Made by a program: the position numbers and the translations under genes. A model generated the notes under the pieces. It saw only the letters and a list, made by a program, of their open reading frames with translations. It searched no databases and was not told the origin of the DNA. From Stenotrophomonas africana (GTDB lineage Bacteria; Pseudomonadota; Gammaproteobacteria; Xanthomonadales; Xanthomonadaceae), in NCBI RefSeq assembly GCF_013004645.1, contig NZ_JABEME010000002.1, positions 62,001 through 126,000 on the forward strand: DNA of 64,000 bases, read 5' to 3'. Of the stretch, positions 52,944-61,032 are shown piece by piece; the first letter of the stretch is position 1, and the number at the start of each line of letters is the position of its first letter.

Positions 52944-54068
52944 CTACCTGATCGTCACCAGCTGCTTCAGCACGCCATCCAGGCCGCCGAACACGGTGAG
53001 CTTGTCGATCTTCTCGGTGACCTTCTCCAGTGCCTCCAGCTCCTTCAAGCGCATCAGCACCGGGTTGTCCTCGATCAGCTTTGCGGTGTTGAGCTGCGAA
53101 CGCGTGGCGTTGGCCTCCTCGCGGCGACGGATCACGCTGGCCTGGGCCTGCTTCTCGGCCAGCACCACGCCGTTGAGGATCTCCTTCATCTCACCCGGCA
53201 GGATCACGTCCTTGATGCCGACGCCGAGCAACCGCACGCCGTGGCCCTCGATCGCGGCCTGCACATGTGAGGCGATCTCGCCGTCCAGCGCCGCCTTGTC
53301 GCCCAGCAGCTCGTCCAGGCTGCGCGCGGCAATTGCCTGGCGCAGGCCGAACTGCAGCTGCCGGTAGACGAACTCATCGGCATTGCTGAGCGTGCGGTGT
53401 GCACGCAGCGGGTCGACCACCTGCACGGTCGCGGCCAGGTTCACCCGCAGGGTCACCTTGTCGCGGCTGAGCAGCTCCTGGCCGGACACGTCCAGTGAAC
53501 GTGCACGCAGTTCCACACGCTCCACCGACACGTTGCCGTTGAAGTTCCAGAACGCGTGCAGGCCGGCGTCCAGCGTCTGCCGCAGCGTGCCATCGATGAA
53601 CAGCAGGCCGACCGACTCGCTCGGCACCGTGCTGATCACCGCCACACGCGGCAGCACGCCCAACTGGCCCAGGCGCTGCTGCACGTCCGCCGGAATGCGC
53701 GGCTCGTCACCCAACGCCATTACCTGCACCTGGGTATCGACCGAACCACGCCAGTACAGACGGCGGCTGCCCGGCGGCAGAACTTCATCGATGCGACCGT
53801 TGCGCAGCACCAGGCCGACCTCGCCGGCACCGACGTTGGCCAGCACGAAGTGCGAGTCCAACTGTGTGCCCAGCGCTTCGATCAGGCTGTCCTGGTCGCT
53901 GCCGGTATAGGCCGCGCCCTTCGATGCAGTGTGGATGTCCACGTGCGGCCGGCCGCCGAACGGCGACAGGCGGTGCACGCCCGGCAGCAGGATCTGCTGG
54001 AAACGACGGTTGCGATACACCAGGCCGCGCTCGCCGTCGCCGATCACGACCTTGATGGTCCAGAACAT
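52944..54068 (-). CDS. slipin (SPFH/Band 7) family protein
   Basis: A 374-residue protein. The SPFH/Band 7 domain runs from about residue 170 (LRQTLDAGLHAFWNFNGNVS, DVSGQELLSRDKVTLRVNLA) to about 330 (VKDVILPGEMKEIL-type segment; VVLAEKQAQASVIRRREEAN). It has an unusual extra N-terminal part (IGDGERGLVYRNRRFQQIL) that appears repeated near residue 80 (GAGEVGLVLRNGRIDEVLPP). There is no strong membrane helix. Slipins are often found beside rtcB and are proposed to help scaffold RNA repair. GGAGAGACT lies just upstream of the start at 54068. Confidence 0.9.
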   Translation of the reverse strand: MFWTIKVVIGDGERGLVYRNRRFQQILLPGVHRLSPFGGRPHVDIHTASKGAAYTGSDQDSLIEALGTQLDSHFVLANVGAGEVGLVLRNGRIDEVLPPGSRRLYWRGSVDTQVQVMALGDEPRIPADVQQRLGQLGVLPRVAVISTVPSESVGLLFIDGTLRQTLDAGLHAFWNFNGNVSVERVELRARSLDVSGQELLSRDKVTLRVNLAATVQVVDPLRAHRTLSNADEFVYRQLQFGLRQAIAARSLDELLGDKAALDGEIASHVQAAIEGHGVRLLGVGIKDVILPGEMKEILNGVVLAEKQAQASVIRRREEANATRSQLNTAKLIEDNPVLMRLKELEALEKVTEKIDKLTVFGGLDGVLKQLVTIR

Positions 54069-54426
54069 GGGAGTCTCTCCTTGTATGGCTCTGGTGGTTC
54101 GACCCGTTGCGGATGAACCGCCATGACCCGGGTCGATCAGGTCGTGGCGAGGCCGCCTGCACACCACGTGCAGGCAGCGGAAGAGGGCGGCCATCGGCGG
54201 ACGGTCCGCGCGCGGAGCCTTCGGTGCACCGGCACTGCTGCCATCGTCGTTGCCGGCAGGAAGCACCGGGGCGGAACGTGGCTGGCAGTGGCGGCGGACC
54301 GGGGCCCGGCGTGCGGTCCGTTGCCTTCCACGCCCCGCCCGAAGGCGATGGCGGTGGACGGCGACGATGGCCGCTGGGGCTTGCGCCCCGGGTGTTGCTT
54401 CAAGTCATGACGTGACAGGTCATGTG
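54069..54426 (-). other. long leader of the slipin-rtcB unit
   Basis: About 360 bases between the tRNA-like elements and the slipin start. A minus-strand hairpin GGGGC-GCAA-GCCCC (54376-54389) has a GNRA tetraloop. The slipin frame stays open for 66 codons upstream, but without a good start or conserved look, so I treat it as non-coding. No sigma-54 promoter pattern was found. Confidence 0.5.
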
Positions 54427-54499
54427 GTTTGGAGTGGGAGTCGAACCCACGACAGACGGAATCAGGATCCGTTGCTCTACCCTACTGAGCTATCCAGTT
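54427..54499 (-). tRNA. tRNA-like element (type I), acceptor stem degenerate
   Basis: Read on the minus strand, 73 bases fold as a tRNA. The D arm is GCTC/GAGC (54474-54490) and the anticodon arm ACGGA/TCCGT with loop TCCTGAT (54456-54472). A five-base variable loop follows, then T arm GTGGG-TTCGACT-CCCAC (54434-54450). Only four of seven acceptor pairs form (TGGA with TCCA), base 33 is C rather than T, and no CCA tail is encoded. It is therefore probably not a working translation tRNA. It may be a pseudogene, or a decoy or substrate RNA for the slipin-RtcB unit downstream. Confidence 0.55.
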
Positions 54500-54592
54500 G
54501 GGGACCGCGCGGAATCGAACCGCGTACCGGCGAACCGGCGCCTGCCTCCAGCAGGCGATCCAGGCGATGGCATGTCCGCGACCTCCGGCATA
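54498..54592 (-). tRNA. tRNA-Ser-like element (type II), 5' part not recognisable
   Basis: Directly before the type I element on the minus strand lies a perfect anticodon arm CGCCTG/CAGGCG with loop CTGGAGG, giving anticodon GGA (54539-54557). A long variable arm GCCGG-TTCG-CCGGT (near 54526-54539) and a T arm CGCGG-TTCGATT-CCGCG (54508-54524) follow. These are features of serine tRNAs. I cannot find a matching D arm or 5' acceptor strand, and the 3' strand CGGTCCC lacks a partner. The 5' border given is approximate. It could be a broken tRNA gene or a regulatory tRNA mimic. Confidence 0.45.
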
Positions 54593-54666
54593 CGCCACGG
54601 CAACGCCGCGCGCACCAGCCCGTGGTTGAAACGGGACCGTTGGAGAATCGAGGGTGCAGGCCACCG

Positions 54667-54711
54667 ACATTATCGGCGAGCGATAATGTTTTGATGCGAT
54701 GCAGATAATGT
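54667..54711. promoter_or_regulatory. operator-like dyad upstream of the tRNA-like/slipin/rtcB unit
   Basis: ACATTATCG (54667-54675) and CGATAATGT (54681-54689) form a perfect 9-bp dyad with a five-base centre. A third half-site GATAATGT lies at 54704-54711, 22 bases from the second, two helix turns away. On the minus strand GATAAT inside the dyad could serve as a -10 box, so a bound repressor would block transcription. The regulator is not known. Confidence 0.5.
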
Positions 54712-54830
54712 CCAGGCGCTGCCGGTCGCGCGAAGTAAATCCTTCGGCGGGGCGGGAAAAGCCTTGGTCAGTGAGCGGCGGGTTGCCGCGCGGGGTGCAG
54801 TTCTGGCATCGCGGTTCCTTGTGCCGACGC

Positions 54831-54868
54831 AAACGAAAACGCCCCCGGGACTTGTGTTCCGAGGGCGT
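54831..54868 (-). terminator. intrinsic terminator, minus strand
   Basis: On the minus strand ACGCCC pairs with GGGCGT (54863-54868 with 54839-54844). The stem extends five more pairs after one mismatch and is followed by TTTTCGTTT. It would end a transcript coming from about 55050. The plus-strand side has no T-run. Confidence 0.65.
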
Positions 54869-55116
54869 CGTCAGGCCTCGGAGATCGGGGTGGCCGATCT
54901 CCGCAGGGCGGATATCAGGCCGTTGTCAGCTGGTCTTCCTTGCCGAACGCGCGCGCCAGCACGTCCATGCGCAGGCATGGCAGCAGTTTGGCGGTGGCGA
55001 CGGAATGCGCGTTCAAGGGAAGTTTCCAGTGGTTGTTGAAACGAGGTGCGCACGATAAACCACGATTTACTCGCGCGCAACCATTTTGTTCAATTATTTT
55101 CTTCGCTGTTGTGCAA

Positions 55117-55139
55117 TGCCGGCCAGCGGCCGGCACTAC
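55117..55139. repeat. SMAG-type palindrome, reverse orientation
   Basis: TGCCGGCC/GGCCGGCA with a three-base loop, followed by CTAC, four bases from the end of the minus-strand reductase gene. Confidence 0.75.
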
Positions 55140-55142
55140 AAC

Positions 55143-56099
55143 TCAGGCTTCCGCGCTGGCGGCGTCGAGTTGCGCGATATCCTGCACGCTCAACGACAGG
55201 TTGGCCGCTGCCAGCAGATCGTGCAGCTGCTCGACGCTGGTGGCGCTGACGATCGGCGCGGTGATCGACGGCCGTGCGATCTGCCATGCCAGTGCGATCT
55301 GCGCGGCACTGGCGTTGTGCTTGCTGGCCACGTCATCCAGTGCCTGCAGGATGCGCAGGCCACGCGGATTCAGATAGCGCTTCACCACATTCTCGCCACG
55401 CGCCGGGCTCTTGGCCGCATCGGCCGGCGTGCGGTACTTGCCGCTGAGGAAGCCACTGGCCAGCGCGTAGTAGCCGATCACGCCGATCTGTTCGCGCTGC
55501 ACCAGCGGTTCCAGTTCCTTTTCGTAGCCGGCGCGGTCGTACAGGTTGTACTCCGGCTGCAGGGTTTCGTAACGGGGCAGCTTGTAGTCGGTGGACACCT
55601 TCAGCGCATCGGCCAGGCGCGTGGCGCTGTAGTTGGAGGCACCGATCGCACGTACCTTGCCGGCTTCGATCAACCGGCCGAACGCGGCCAGGGTTGCTTC
55701 CAGTGGCGTAGACTCATCATCCTCGTGGGCCTGGTACAGATCGATCACGTCGGTCTGCAGGCGGCGCAGCGAATCCTCGACCGCGGCATTGATGTTGTCC
55801 GGGGTCAGGCCGGGGCGCTCGGCCCACTTGGCCACCTTGGTCGCCAGCACCACCTTGTCGCGCTTGCCGCTGCGGGCAAACCACTTGCCGATGAGCGTTT
55901 CCGATTCGCCGCCGGCATTGCCCGGTACCCAGGCCGAATACACATCGGCGGTGTCGACCAGGTTGAAGCCGGCGTCGACGAAGGCATCGAGCAGGGCGAA
56001 GCTGGCCTTCTCATCGGCGCTCCAGCCGAACACGTTGCCACCGAAGGCGAGCGGACGTACATGCAGGCCGGAACGGCCCAGTTCGCGGATTGCCGTCAT
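55143..56099 (-). CDS. aldo/keto reductase
   Basis: A 318-residue NADPH-dependent reductase of the YajO/Tas-like AKR branch. Catalytic residues lie in NLVDTADVYSAWVPGN (Asp, Tyr), VLATKVAKW (Lys) and DLYQAHEDDEST (His). The C-terminal ITAPIVSATSVEQLHDLL binds the cofactor phosphate region. The start at 56099 has AGGAG nine bases upstream; a GTG two codons earlier would be too close to it. The substrate is unknown. It is divergent from the exported methyltransferase. Confidence 0.9.
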   Translation of the reverse strand: MTAIRELGRSGLHVRPLAFGGNVFGWSADEKASFALLDAFVDAGFNLVDTADVYSAWVPGNAGGESETLIGKWFARSGKRDKVVLATKVAKWAERPGLTPDNINAAVEDSLRRLQTDVIDLYQAHEDDESTPLEATLAAFGRLIEAGKVRAIGASNYSATRLADALKVSTDYKLPRYETLQPEYNLYDRAGYEKELEPLVQREQIGVIGYYALASGFLSGKYRTPADAAKSPARGENVVKRYLNPRGLRILQALDDVASKHNASAAQIALAWQIARPSITAPIVSATSVEQLHDLLAAANLSLSVQDIAQLDAASAEA

Positions 56100-56268
56100 G
56101 GGCACGGACTCCTTGGGGGAAGTGCTCCAGAATAAAACGCGTAGTGTGACCGTGCTGCGGCGATGGCCACAAAACAGTGTTCCGCAACGCGCACGCCGCT
56201 AACGTTTTGTGAACACCTGGGGCGCCGTGGCTGCTAGTCTCGCCGCATCTTCCGCTGGAGTCGTCCCG

Positions 56269-57126
56269 ATGATGCCTGCTTCGTCCCTGCGTGGCTGCCG
56301 CCTGCTGCTTGCCTCGGCCCTGCTTGCCGCTGTTCCCGCCTTTGCCGCACCGGCCACGGTGGCGCCGGCGCAGATCCAGGTGTCGCCGGCCATCGACGCG
56401 GCAGTGAAGGCGCCGACCCGTGATGCCAACAACGTCAAGCGCGATGGCTTCCGTCATCCGGCGCAGACGCTGTCGTTCTTCAAGGTGGCACCGGAAAAGA
56501 CCGTCATCGAAATCACCCCCGGTAACGGCTGGTACTCGGAGATCCTGGCGCCGCTGCTGCATGACAAGGGCCACTACGTTGCCGCCGTTGTCGATCCGAT
56601 GGCCGTGCCCGAAGGCCGCGGCCGTGACTACCAGCAGCGCAGCCGCGACAGCCTGGAAAAGAAGTACGCCGGTGCACCGGCACAGTTCGGCAAGACCGCC
56701 GTGGTCGCCTACGATCCGGCCAAGCCGGTGTTCGGCCCGGCCAGTTCAGCCGATGTGGTGCTGACCTTCCGCAACGTGCACAACTGGCGCAAGGCCGGCC
56801 AGGCGCAGGGTATGTTCCAGGGCTTCTTCAACGTGCTCAAGCCGGGCGGCGTGCTGGGCGTGGTCGAGCATCGCGCCAAGGCCGATGTGGCCGACGAGGA
56901 TGACACCGGCTATGTCGGCCAGCAGCAGGTGATCGCGATGGCCGAGGCCGCCGGCTTCAAGCTGGACGCGCGCAGCGAGGTCAACGCCAACCCGCGTGAC
57001 ACCAAGGACCACCCGAACGGCGTGTGGACGCTGCCGCCGACCAACCAGCACGACAAGGCCGATGATGCGAAGTACCAGGCGATCGGCGAAAGCGACCGCA
57101 TGACCCTGCGCTTCATCAAGCCGTAA
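56269..57126 (+). CDS. class I methyltransferase-like protein with a signal peptide
   Basis: A 285-residue protein. The first 26 residues look like a signal peptide (CRLLLASALLAAVPAFA). The rest matches a predicted methyltransferase family (COG4798 type): motif I VIEITPGNGWYSEILAPLL, the acidic end of strand 2 in VAAVVDPMAVPEG, LTFRNVHNW as motif IV, and LKPGGVLGVVEHR as motif VI. GGAG ends eight bases before the ATG. Export of a SAM-dependent enzyme would be odd because SAM is cytoplasmic, so the true role may differ. The twin-arginine motif is absent. Confidence 0.87.
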   Translation: MMPASSLRGCRLLLASALLAAVPAFAAPATVAPAQIQVSPAIDAAVKAPTRDANNVKRDGFRHPAQTLSFFKVAPEKTVIEITPGNGWYSEILAPLLHDKGHYVAAVVDPMAVPEGRGRDYQQRSRDSLEKKYAGAPAQFGKTAVVAYDPAKPVFGPASSADVVLTFRNVHNWRKAGQAQGMFQGFFNVLKPGGVLGVVEHRAKADVADEDDTGYVGQQQVIAMAEAAGFKLDARSEVNANPRDTKDHPNGVWTLPPTNQHDKADDAKYQAIGESDRMTLRFIKP

Positions 57127-57143
57127 GGGGGGGCATGCGCTGA

Positions 57144-57230
57144 CCCTGTAGAGCCGAGCCCATGCTCGGCTCATCGCGCGCAGCGCGACAGGGAACAACA
57201 GCAGCCGAGCATGGGCTCGGCTCTACAGGG
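57144..57230. repeat. SMAG dimer with 28-bp perfect arms
   Basis: A perfect 28-bp inverted repeat (57144-57171 and 57203-57230) around a 31-base centre; each arm contains GTAGAGCCGAGC. It lies between the methyltransferase and rluE genes, both on the plus strand. Confidence 0.85.
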
Positions 57231-57287
57231 ACGTGGCGCGTGGCACGGCATGGGACAATGCCCCACCCGCCGACTGCCGTGCCCGCA

Positions 57288-57827
57288 ATGCTGATTGCCT
57301 TCAACAAGCCCTTCAACGTGCTCTGCCAGTTCACCGACCGCAGCGTGCCGCCGCGGCCGACGCTGGCCGGGTTCGGCCTGCCGCCGCGCGTGTATGCCGC
57401 CGGTCGCCTGGACCATGACAGCGAAGGCCTGCTGCTGCTGACGGATAACGGAACGCTGGCGCACAAGTTGACCGACCCGAAGCACAAGGCCGACAAGACC
57501 TACTGGGTGCAGGTGGAAGGCACGCCCAGCGATGAGCAGCTGCAGGAGCTGCGCGACGGGGTGGAACTCAATGATGGGCCGACCTTGCCGGCGAAGATCC
57601 AGCGCCTCGATCCAGCGCCGTCGCTGTGGACACGCGATCCGCCGGTGCGCTTCCGCAAGACCGTGCCCGATGCCTGGCTGGCGATCACGATCCGCGAGGG
57701 CCGCAACCGCCAGGTGCGGCGGATGACCGCGGCGGTGAACCTGCCGACGCTGCGGCTGGTGCGGGTGTCGATGGGGCCGTACCGGCTGGAGGACCTGCAG
57801 CCGGGGCAGTGGCGGCAGATCGGCTGA
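57288..57827 (+). CDS. rluE: 23S rRNA pseudouridine synthase RluE
   Basis: A 179-residue pseudouridine synthase of the RsuA/RluE group. The catalytic Asp is in GRLDHDSEGLLLLTDNG. YWVQVEGTPSDEQLQELRDG and the C-terminal REGRNRQVRRMTAAVNLPTL are typical. There is no N-terminal S4 domain, as is usual for RluE, which modifies U2457 of 23S rRNA in E. coli. The start at 57288 (MLIAFNKPFNVLCQF) gives the family N-terminus. Confidence 0.92.
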   Translation: MLIAFNKPFNVLCQFTDRSVPPRPTLAGFGLPPRVYAAGRLDHDSEGLLLLTDNGTLAHKLTDPKHKADKTYWVQVEGTPSDEQLQELRDGVELNDGPTLPAKIQRLDPAPSLWTRDPPVRFRKTVPDAWLAITIREGRNRQVRRMTAAVNLPTLRLVRVSMGPYRLEDLQPGQWRQIG

Positions 57828-57834
57828 AACAGAA

Positions 57835-57864
57835 AGGGCCGGATACCTTCCGGTATCCGGCCCT
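57835..57864 (+). terminator. strong hairpin after rluE
   Basis: A perfect 13-bp stem AGGGCCGGATACC/GGTATCCGGCCCT with a TTCC loop, seven bases after the rluE stop. There is no clear T-run, so termination strength is uncertain; it may instead protect the mRNA end. Confidence 0.55.
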
Positions 57865-57920
57865 GTCGTCGCTGGTGGGGTCAGAGCCCTTCCTGCGGAT
57901 GGGATCCGACCCCGGCAAAC

Positions 57921-58295
57921 TCAGGCGTCGCTGCCGATATCGCTGTGCTCGTCCACCACGGTGTCGTTGCGGCGGTCGCGTGCGTTGATGCGCTGCGCCT
58001 GCCCATTCACCACGTGGCCATTGGCAGCCTTCTTCTTCTGCTGCTTCCGGTACAGCGCATAGCCAAGCAGGCCGACGCCGACGGCAGCTGCGGCAATGGT
58101 CACGGCCGGGTTGCGGCGGGCGAACTTGGTGGCGACCTTGCCGCCGGTCTTGACTGCGCCGAGGGCGGCGCCGGTCTTGATCCAGTCCGCGTTGCGCAGG
58201 CTGCCACCGGCGCTCTTCAGGCCATCGCCGGCGGTGTGGGCCAGCTCCAGGGCGCGCTCCAGAGCGCGGTCGGTGATTACGGTCAGCTTGCTCAT
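57921..58295 (-). CDS. small membrane-anchored protein of unknown function
   Basis: A 124-residue protein. The N-terminal half is polar and helical (LTVITDRALERALELAHTAG). One hydrophobic segment, AVTIAAAAVGVGLLGYALYR, lies near residues 68-87, followed by a lysine-rich stop (KQQKKK) and a polar C-terminus. No family is recognised. It lies alone on the minus strand between rluE and hrpB. The start at 58295 is the first ATG in frame with a plausible leader. Confidence 0.75.
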   Translation of the reverse strand: MSKLTVITDRALERALELAHTAGDGLKSAGGSLRNADWIKTGAALGAVKTGGKVATKFARRNPAVTIAAAAVGVGLLGYALYRKQQKKKAANGHVVNGQAQRINARDRRNDTVVDEHSDIGSDA

Positions 58296-58439
58296 GCGGG
58301 GGTCCTTTGCCTCGGGTCGAAGTCCAGTGTCGCGTGTTGCCCGTAAACGGTATGTCAGCCGGGGACGCACGTGGTGTGACTTTACCGCAGCCATTCAGGA
58401 TCAGGCAGGCTCCGCAACCGGCCGTGCCGGCACGACCGG

Positions 58440-60944
58440 TCAGGTTCCGCGCGGCTTGGCCCGGTGCGTGGCCGTGGCCGTCCACGGATCATCCGGCCAC
58501 GGATGGCGCGGGTAACGGCCCTTCATCTCCTTTTTCACTTCGGCGTAGGTGCTTTCCCAGAAGTTGCGCAGGTCCTGGGTGACCTGCAGCGGGCGGCCGC
58601 CGGGAGAGAGCAGGTGCAGGGTCAGCGGCACGCGGCCATCGGCGATGCGCGGCGTGTCGGCCAGGCCGAACAGTTCCTGCAGCTTCACCGCCAGCACTGG
58701 CGGCAGCGGGTCACCAGTCTCGCTGTCCAGCGCATAGGTGATCGACCGCTCCAGTCCGGACGGCACGGTGATGCGGGTCGGTGCATGGCGTTCGACCAGC
58801 TGCCGTTGTGACCACTCCAGGGGCGACTTCAACGCTTCGCCGAAGCTGGATTCATCCAGCGCATCCAGACGGCTCTTGCCGGCGAACGCGGGCTGCAGCC
58901 ACTGCGCGCGCGTTGCCAGCAGGGCCGCGTCGCTGCAGTCGGGCAGGTCCAGTTCCGGCATCCAGCGTCGCAGCGATTCGACACGGGCCTGCCACTGGCG
59001 CAGGCCTTCGGTCCACGGCAAGGCCTGCAGGCCGAGTTCGGCGACCGCGTCGGTCAGGGCCTGCGCGGCGTGCTGCGGATCGACCCGCCCGGCCGAGCGG
59101 CTGTCCAGCACGATGCGGTCGAAACGGGCCTCGCGCAGCGCCACCAGGGCGCGGCGCTCGCTGTCCCAGCGCACCACGTCTTCGGTGACGAAGCGCTCCG
59201 GCCACGCCTTGCGCAGCTGGCCTTCGTCCACCGGTGCGGCACGCAGCAGCAGCGCATCGCGTGCCTCGAAGCGAAGCTCGCTGGCCACCAGCCACGGTTC
59301 GCCACGCAGGTCGCTCAGTTCGTGCAGACGCGCGCTGCGGCCATTGGCCAGCAGGTAGCGCAGTGGATCGCTGGGATGCTGGAAACCGATACGGTCGGGG
59401 AAGGCATGTGCGAGCAGGTCGCCCAGCTCGTGGGCCTCGATGCTGGCCGGCGGCGCGGCATCACAGCGCAGGCGACGTCGCCACTGCCTGGCAGCCGCAT
59501 CAATGGCGGCCAGACCGCTGCGGTTGGCGTCACCCGGTGCGCGGCCATTGCGGAACGCGGCCAGCGCGCGCCAACGGCTCGCCAGCGCGTCGCCGCCCTG
59601 ACGCAGCGGGTCGCGGGCTTCCAACAGCGCGGCCAGATCGGCGGCCAGCGCCTGTGCGCGTGCATCGGGCGCCGCCAGCAGCATCGCTGCCATCCGTGGA
59701 TGCGTGCCCAGCGCCAGCACACGCCGGCCGAGTGCGGTGATCGCACCACTGCTGGACAACGCGCCCAACCGCTGCAGCAGTTCGCGGGCGGCGCCCATTG
59801 GGCCGGCCGGTGGCGGATCGAGGAAGCGCAGGTCGCTGCTGCCCCACGCGGCCAGTTCCAGTGCCAGTCCGGCCAGTTCCACCTGATCGATCTCGGCGCG
59901 GCGCTGCGGCTCCAGCCGCTGCGACTGCGGCCACAGCCGCCAGGCCACACCTTCGGCCACGCGACCGGCGCGACCGGCGCGCTGGTCGGCCGACGCCTGG
60001 GCGATGGCCACCACGTCCAGCCGGGTGAAGCCGCTGTTGGGGTCGTAGCGCGGTTCGCGCGCCTGGCCGCTGTCGATCACCACACGCACGCCGGGCAGGG
60101 TCACCGAGGACTCGGCCACGTTGGTGGCCAGCACCACGCGGCGGCGACCATCGCTGGCGGCCTGCAGCACGCGCGCCTGCTGTTCCACCGGCAGCTCACC
60201 ATGCAGGGCCAGTACCTCGACGTTGCCGTCGAGTGATTCCTGCAGCCCCGCCTGCACGCGCGCGATCTCGCGTTGACCGGGCAGGAACACCAGCAGGTCG
60301 CCGGGGTGTTCGGCCAGCGCCTGCTGCACCGCGCGGCGCACCTGCAGTTCCAGCGCCTCATCGCGGCGCGCCGGGAAATGGCTGACCGTCACCGGGTAGC
60401 TGCGGCCCTCGCTGCTCAGCCGCGGCGCATCGAGGAAGCGCGCCAGCCGCTCGCCATCCAGCGTGGCCGACATCACCACCAGGCGCAGGTCGTCGCGCAG
60501 CTGCGCCTGCACGTCCAGCGCCAGCGCCAGGCCCAGATCCCCACTGAGATGGCGCTCGTGGAATTCATCGAACAGGATCGCGCCGACGGTTTCCAGCATC
60601 GGGTCGTCCTGCAGCATGCGGGTCAGGATGCCTTCGGTGACGACTTCAATGCGCGTGCGCGCCGAGACCTTGTTCTCGAAGCGGATGCGGTAGCCGACCG
60701 TACCGCCCACCTCTTCGCCCAGCTGCCGCGCCATGAACAGCGCCGCGCTGCGTGCGGCGACCCGGCGCGGTTCCAGCAGGATGATCTTGCGGCCCTGCAG
60801 CCACGGTGCATCCAGCAGCGCCAGCGGCACCTGGGTGGTCTTGCCGGCGCCAGGTGGCGCTTCCAGCACCAATCGAGAGTGCTGTCGAAGTACGTCCAGG
60901 ACCTGCGGAATCAGCGCGGAGATCGGGAAAACAGGCGGTTTCAT
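58440..60944 (-). CDS. hrpB: ATP-dependent helicase HrpB
   Basis: An 834-residue DEAH-type helicase. Walker A is LEAPPGAGKTTQVPLALLD, motif II is DEFHERHLSGDLG, motif III is VVMSATLDGERLA, and the C-terminal RecA domain has LVFLPGQREI and ATNVAESSVTLPGV with QRAGRAGRV. The HrpB-specific C-terminal region follows (RITVPSGLERSITYALDSET). The cellular task is not settled; E. coli HrpB is non-essential and probably acts on RNA. Length and motif order are normal. Confidence 0.95.
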   Translation of the reverse strand: MKPPVFPISALIPQVLDVLRQHSRLVLEAPPGAGKTTQVPLALLDAPWLQGRKIILLEPRRVAARSAALFMARQLGEEVGGTVGYRIRFENKVSARTRIEVVTEGILTRMLQDDPMLETVGAILFDEFHERHLSGDLGLALALDVQAQLRDDLRLVVMSATLDGERLARFLDAPRLSSEGRSYPVTVSHFPARRDEALELQVRRAVQQALAEHPGDLLVFLPGQREIARVQAGLQESLDGNVEVLALHGELPVEQQARVLQAASDGRRRVVLATNVAESSVTLPGVRVVIDSGQAREPRYDPNSGFTRLDVVAIAQASADQRAGRAGRVAEGVAWRLWPQSQRLEPQRRAEIDQVELAGLALELAAWGSSDLRFLDPPPAGPMGAARELLQRLGALSSSGAITALGRRVLALGTHPRMAAMLLAAPDARAQALAADLAALLEARDPLRQGGDALASRWRALAAFRNGRAPGDANRSGLAAIDAAARQWRRRLRCDAAPPASIEAHELGDLLAHAFPDRIGFQHPSDPLRYLLANGRSARLHELSDLRGEPWLVASELRFEARDALLLRAAPVDEGQLRKAWPERFVTEDVVRWDSERRALVALREARFDRIVLDSRSAGRVDPQHAAQALTDAVAELGLQALPWTEGLRQWQARVESLRRWMPELDLPDCSDAALLATRAQWLQPAFAGKSRLDALDESSFGEALKSPLEWSQRQLVERHAPTRITVPSGLERSITYALDSETGDPLPPVLAVKLQELFGLADTPRIADGRVPLTLHLLSPGGRPLQVTQDLRNFWESTYAEVKKEMKGRYPRHPWPDDPWTATATHRAKPRGT

Positions 60945-61032
60945 GTTCCAAGGATAAACGTCCCGGCACCGACGTGGCTTGACCCCTCAAGGTCGGGGTG
61001 TTCTGGTAACGCGCCCTGCCTCCGGCCTGCCC

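Larger units (their letters stand above)
54712..55142. other. region without a clear gene, with a minus-strand terminator
   Basis: No confident gene lies here. On the minus strand a small frame (55016-54915, TTG start, 33 codons, ending KEDQLTTA) is followed by a strong hairpin (GGAGATCGG/CCGATCTCC) and then by the terminator at 54831-54868. An AT-rich stretch near 55080-55105 could hold its promoter (TTGAAC, 18 bases, TAAATC). Either a small protein or a small RNA is possible. Confidence 0.4.

Noticed and set aside
54427-54592. Annotation as two functional translation tRNAs
   Set aside because: Acceptor stems are incomplete, base 33 of the type I element is not T, the Ser-like element lacks a visible D arm and 5' acceptor, and no CCA is encoded.
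54422-54694. Plus-strand 90-codon open frame across the tRNA-like region
   Set aside because: It reads the antisense of tRNA-like arms (VEPTTDGIRIRCST and AESNRVPANRR are the usual false peptides from tRNA antisense), and it has no ribosome site.
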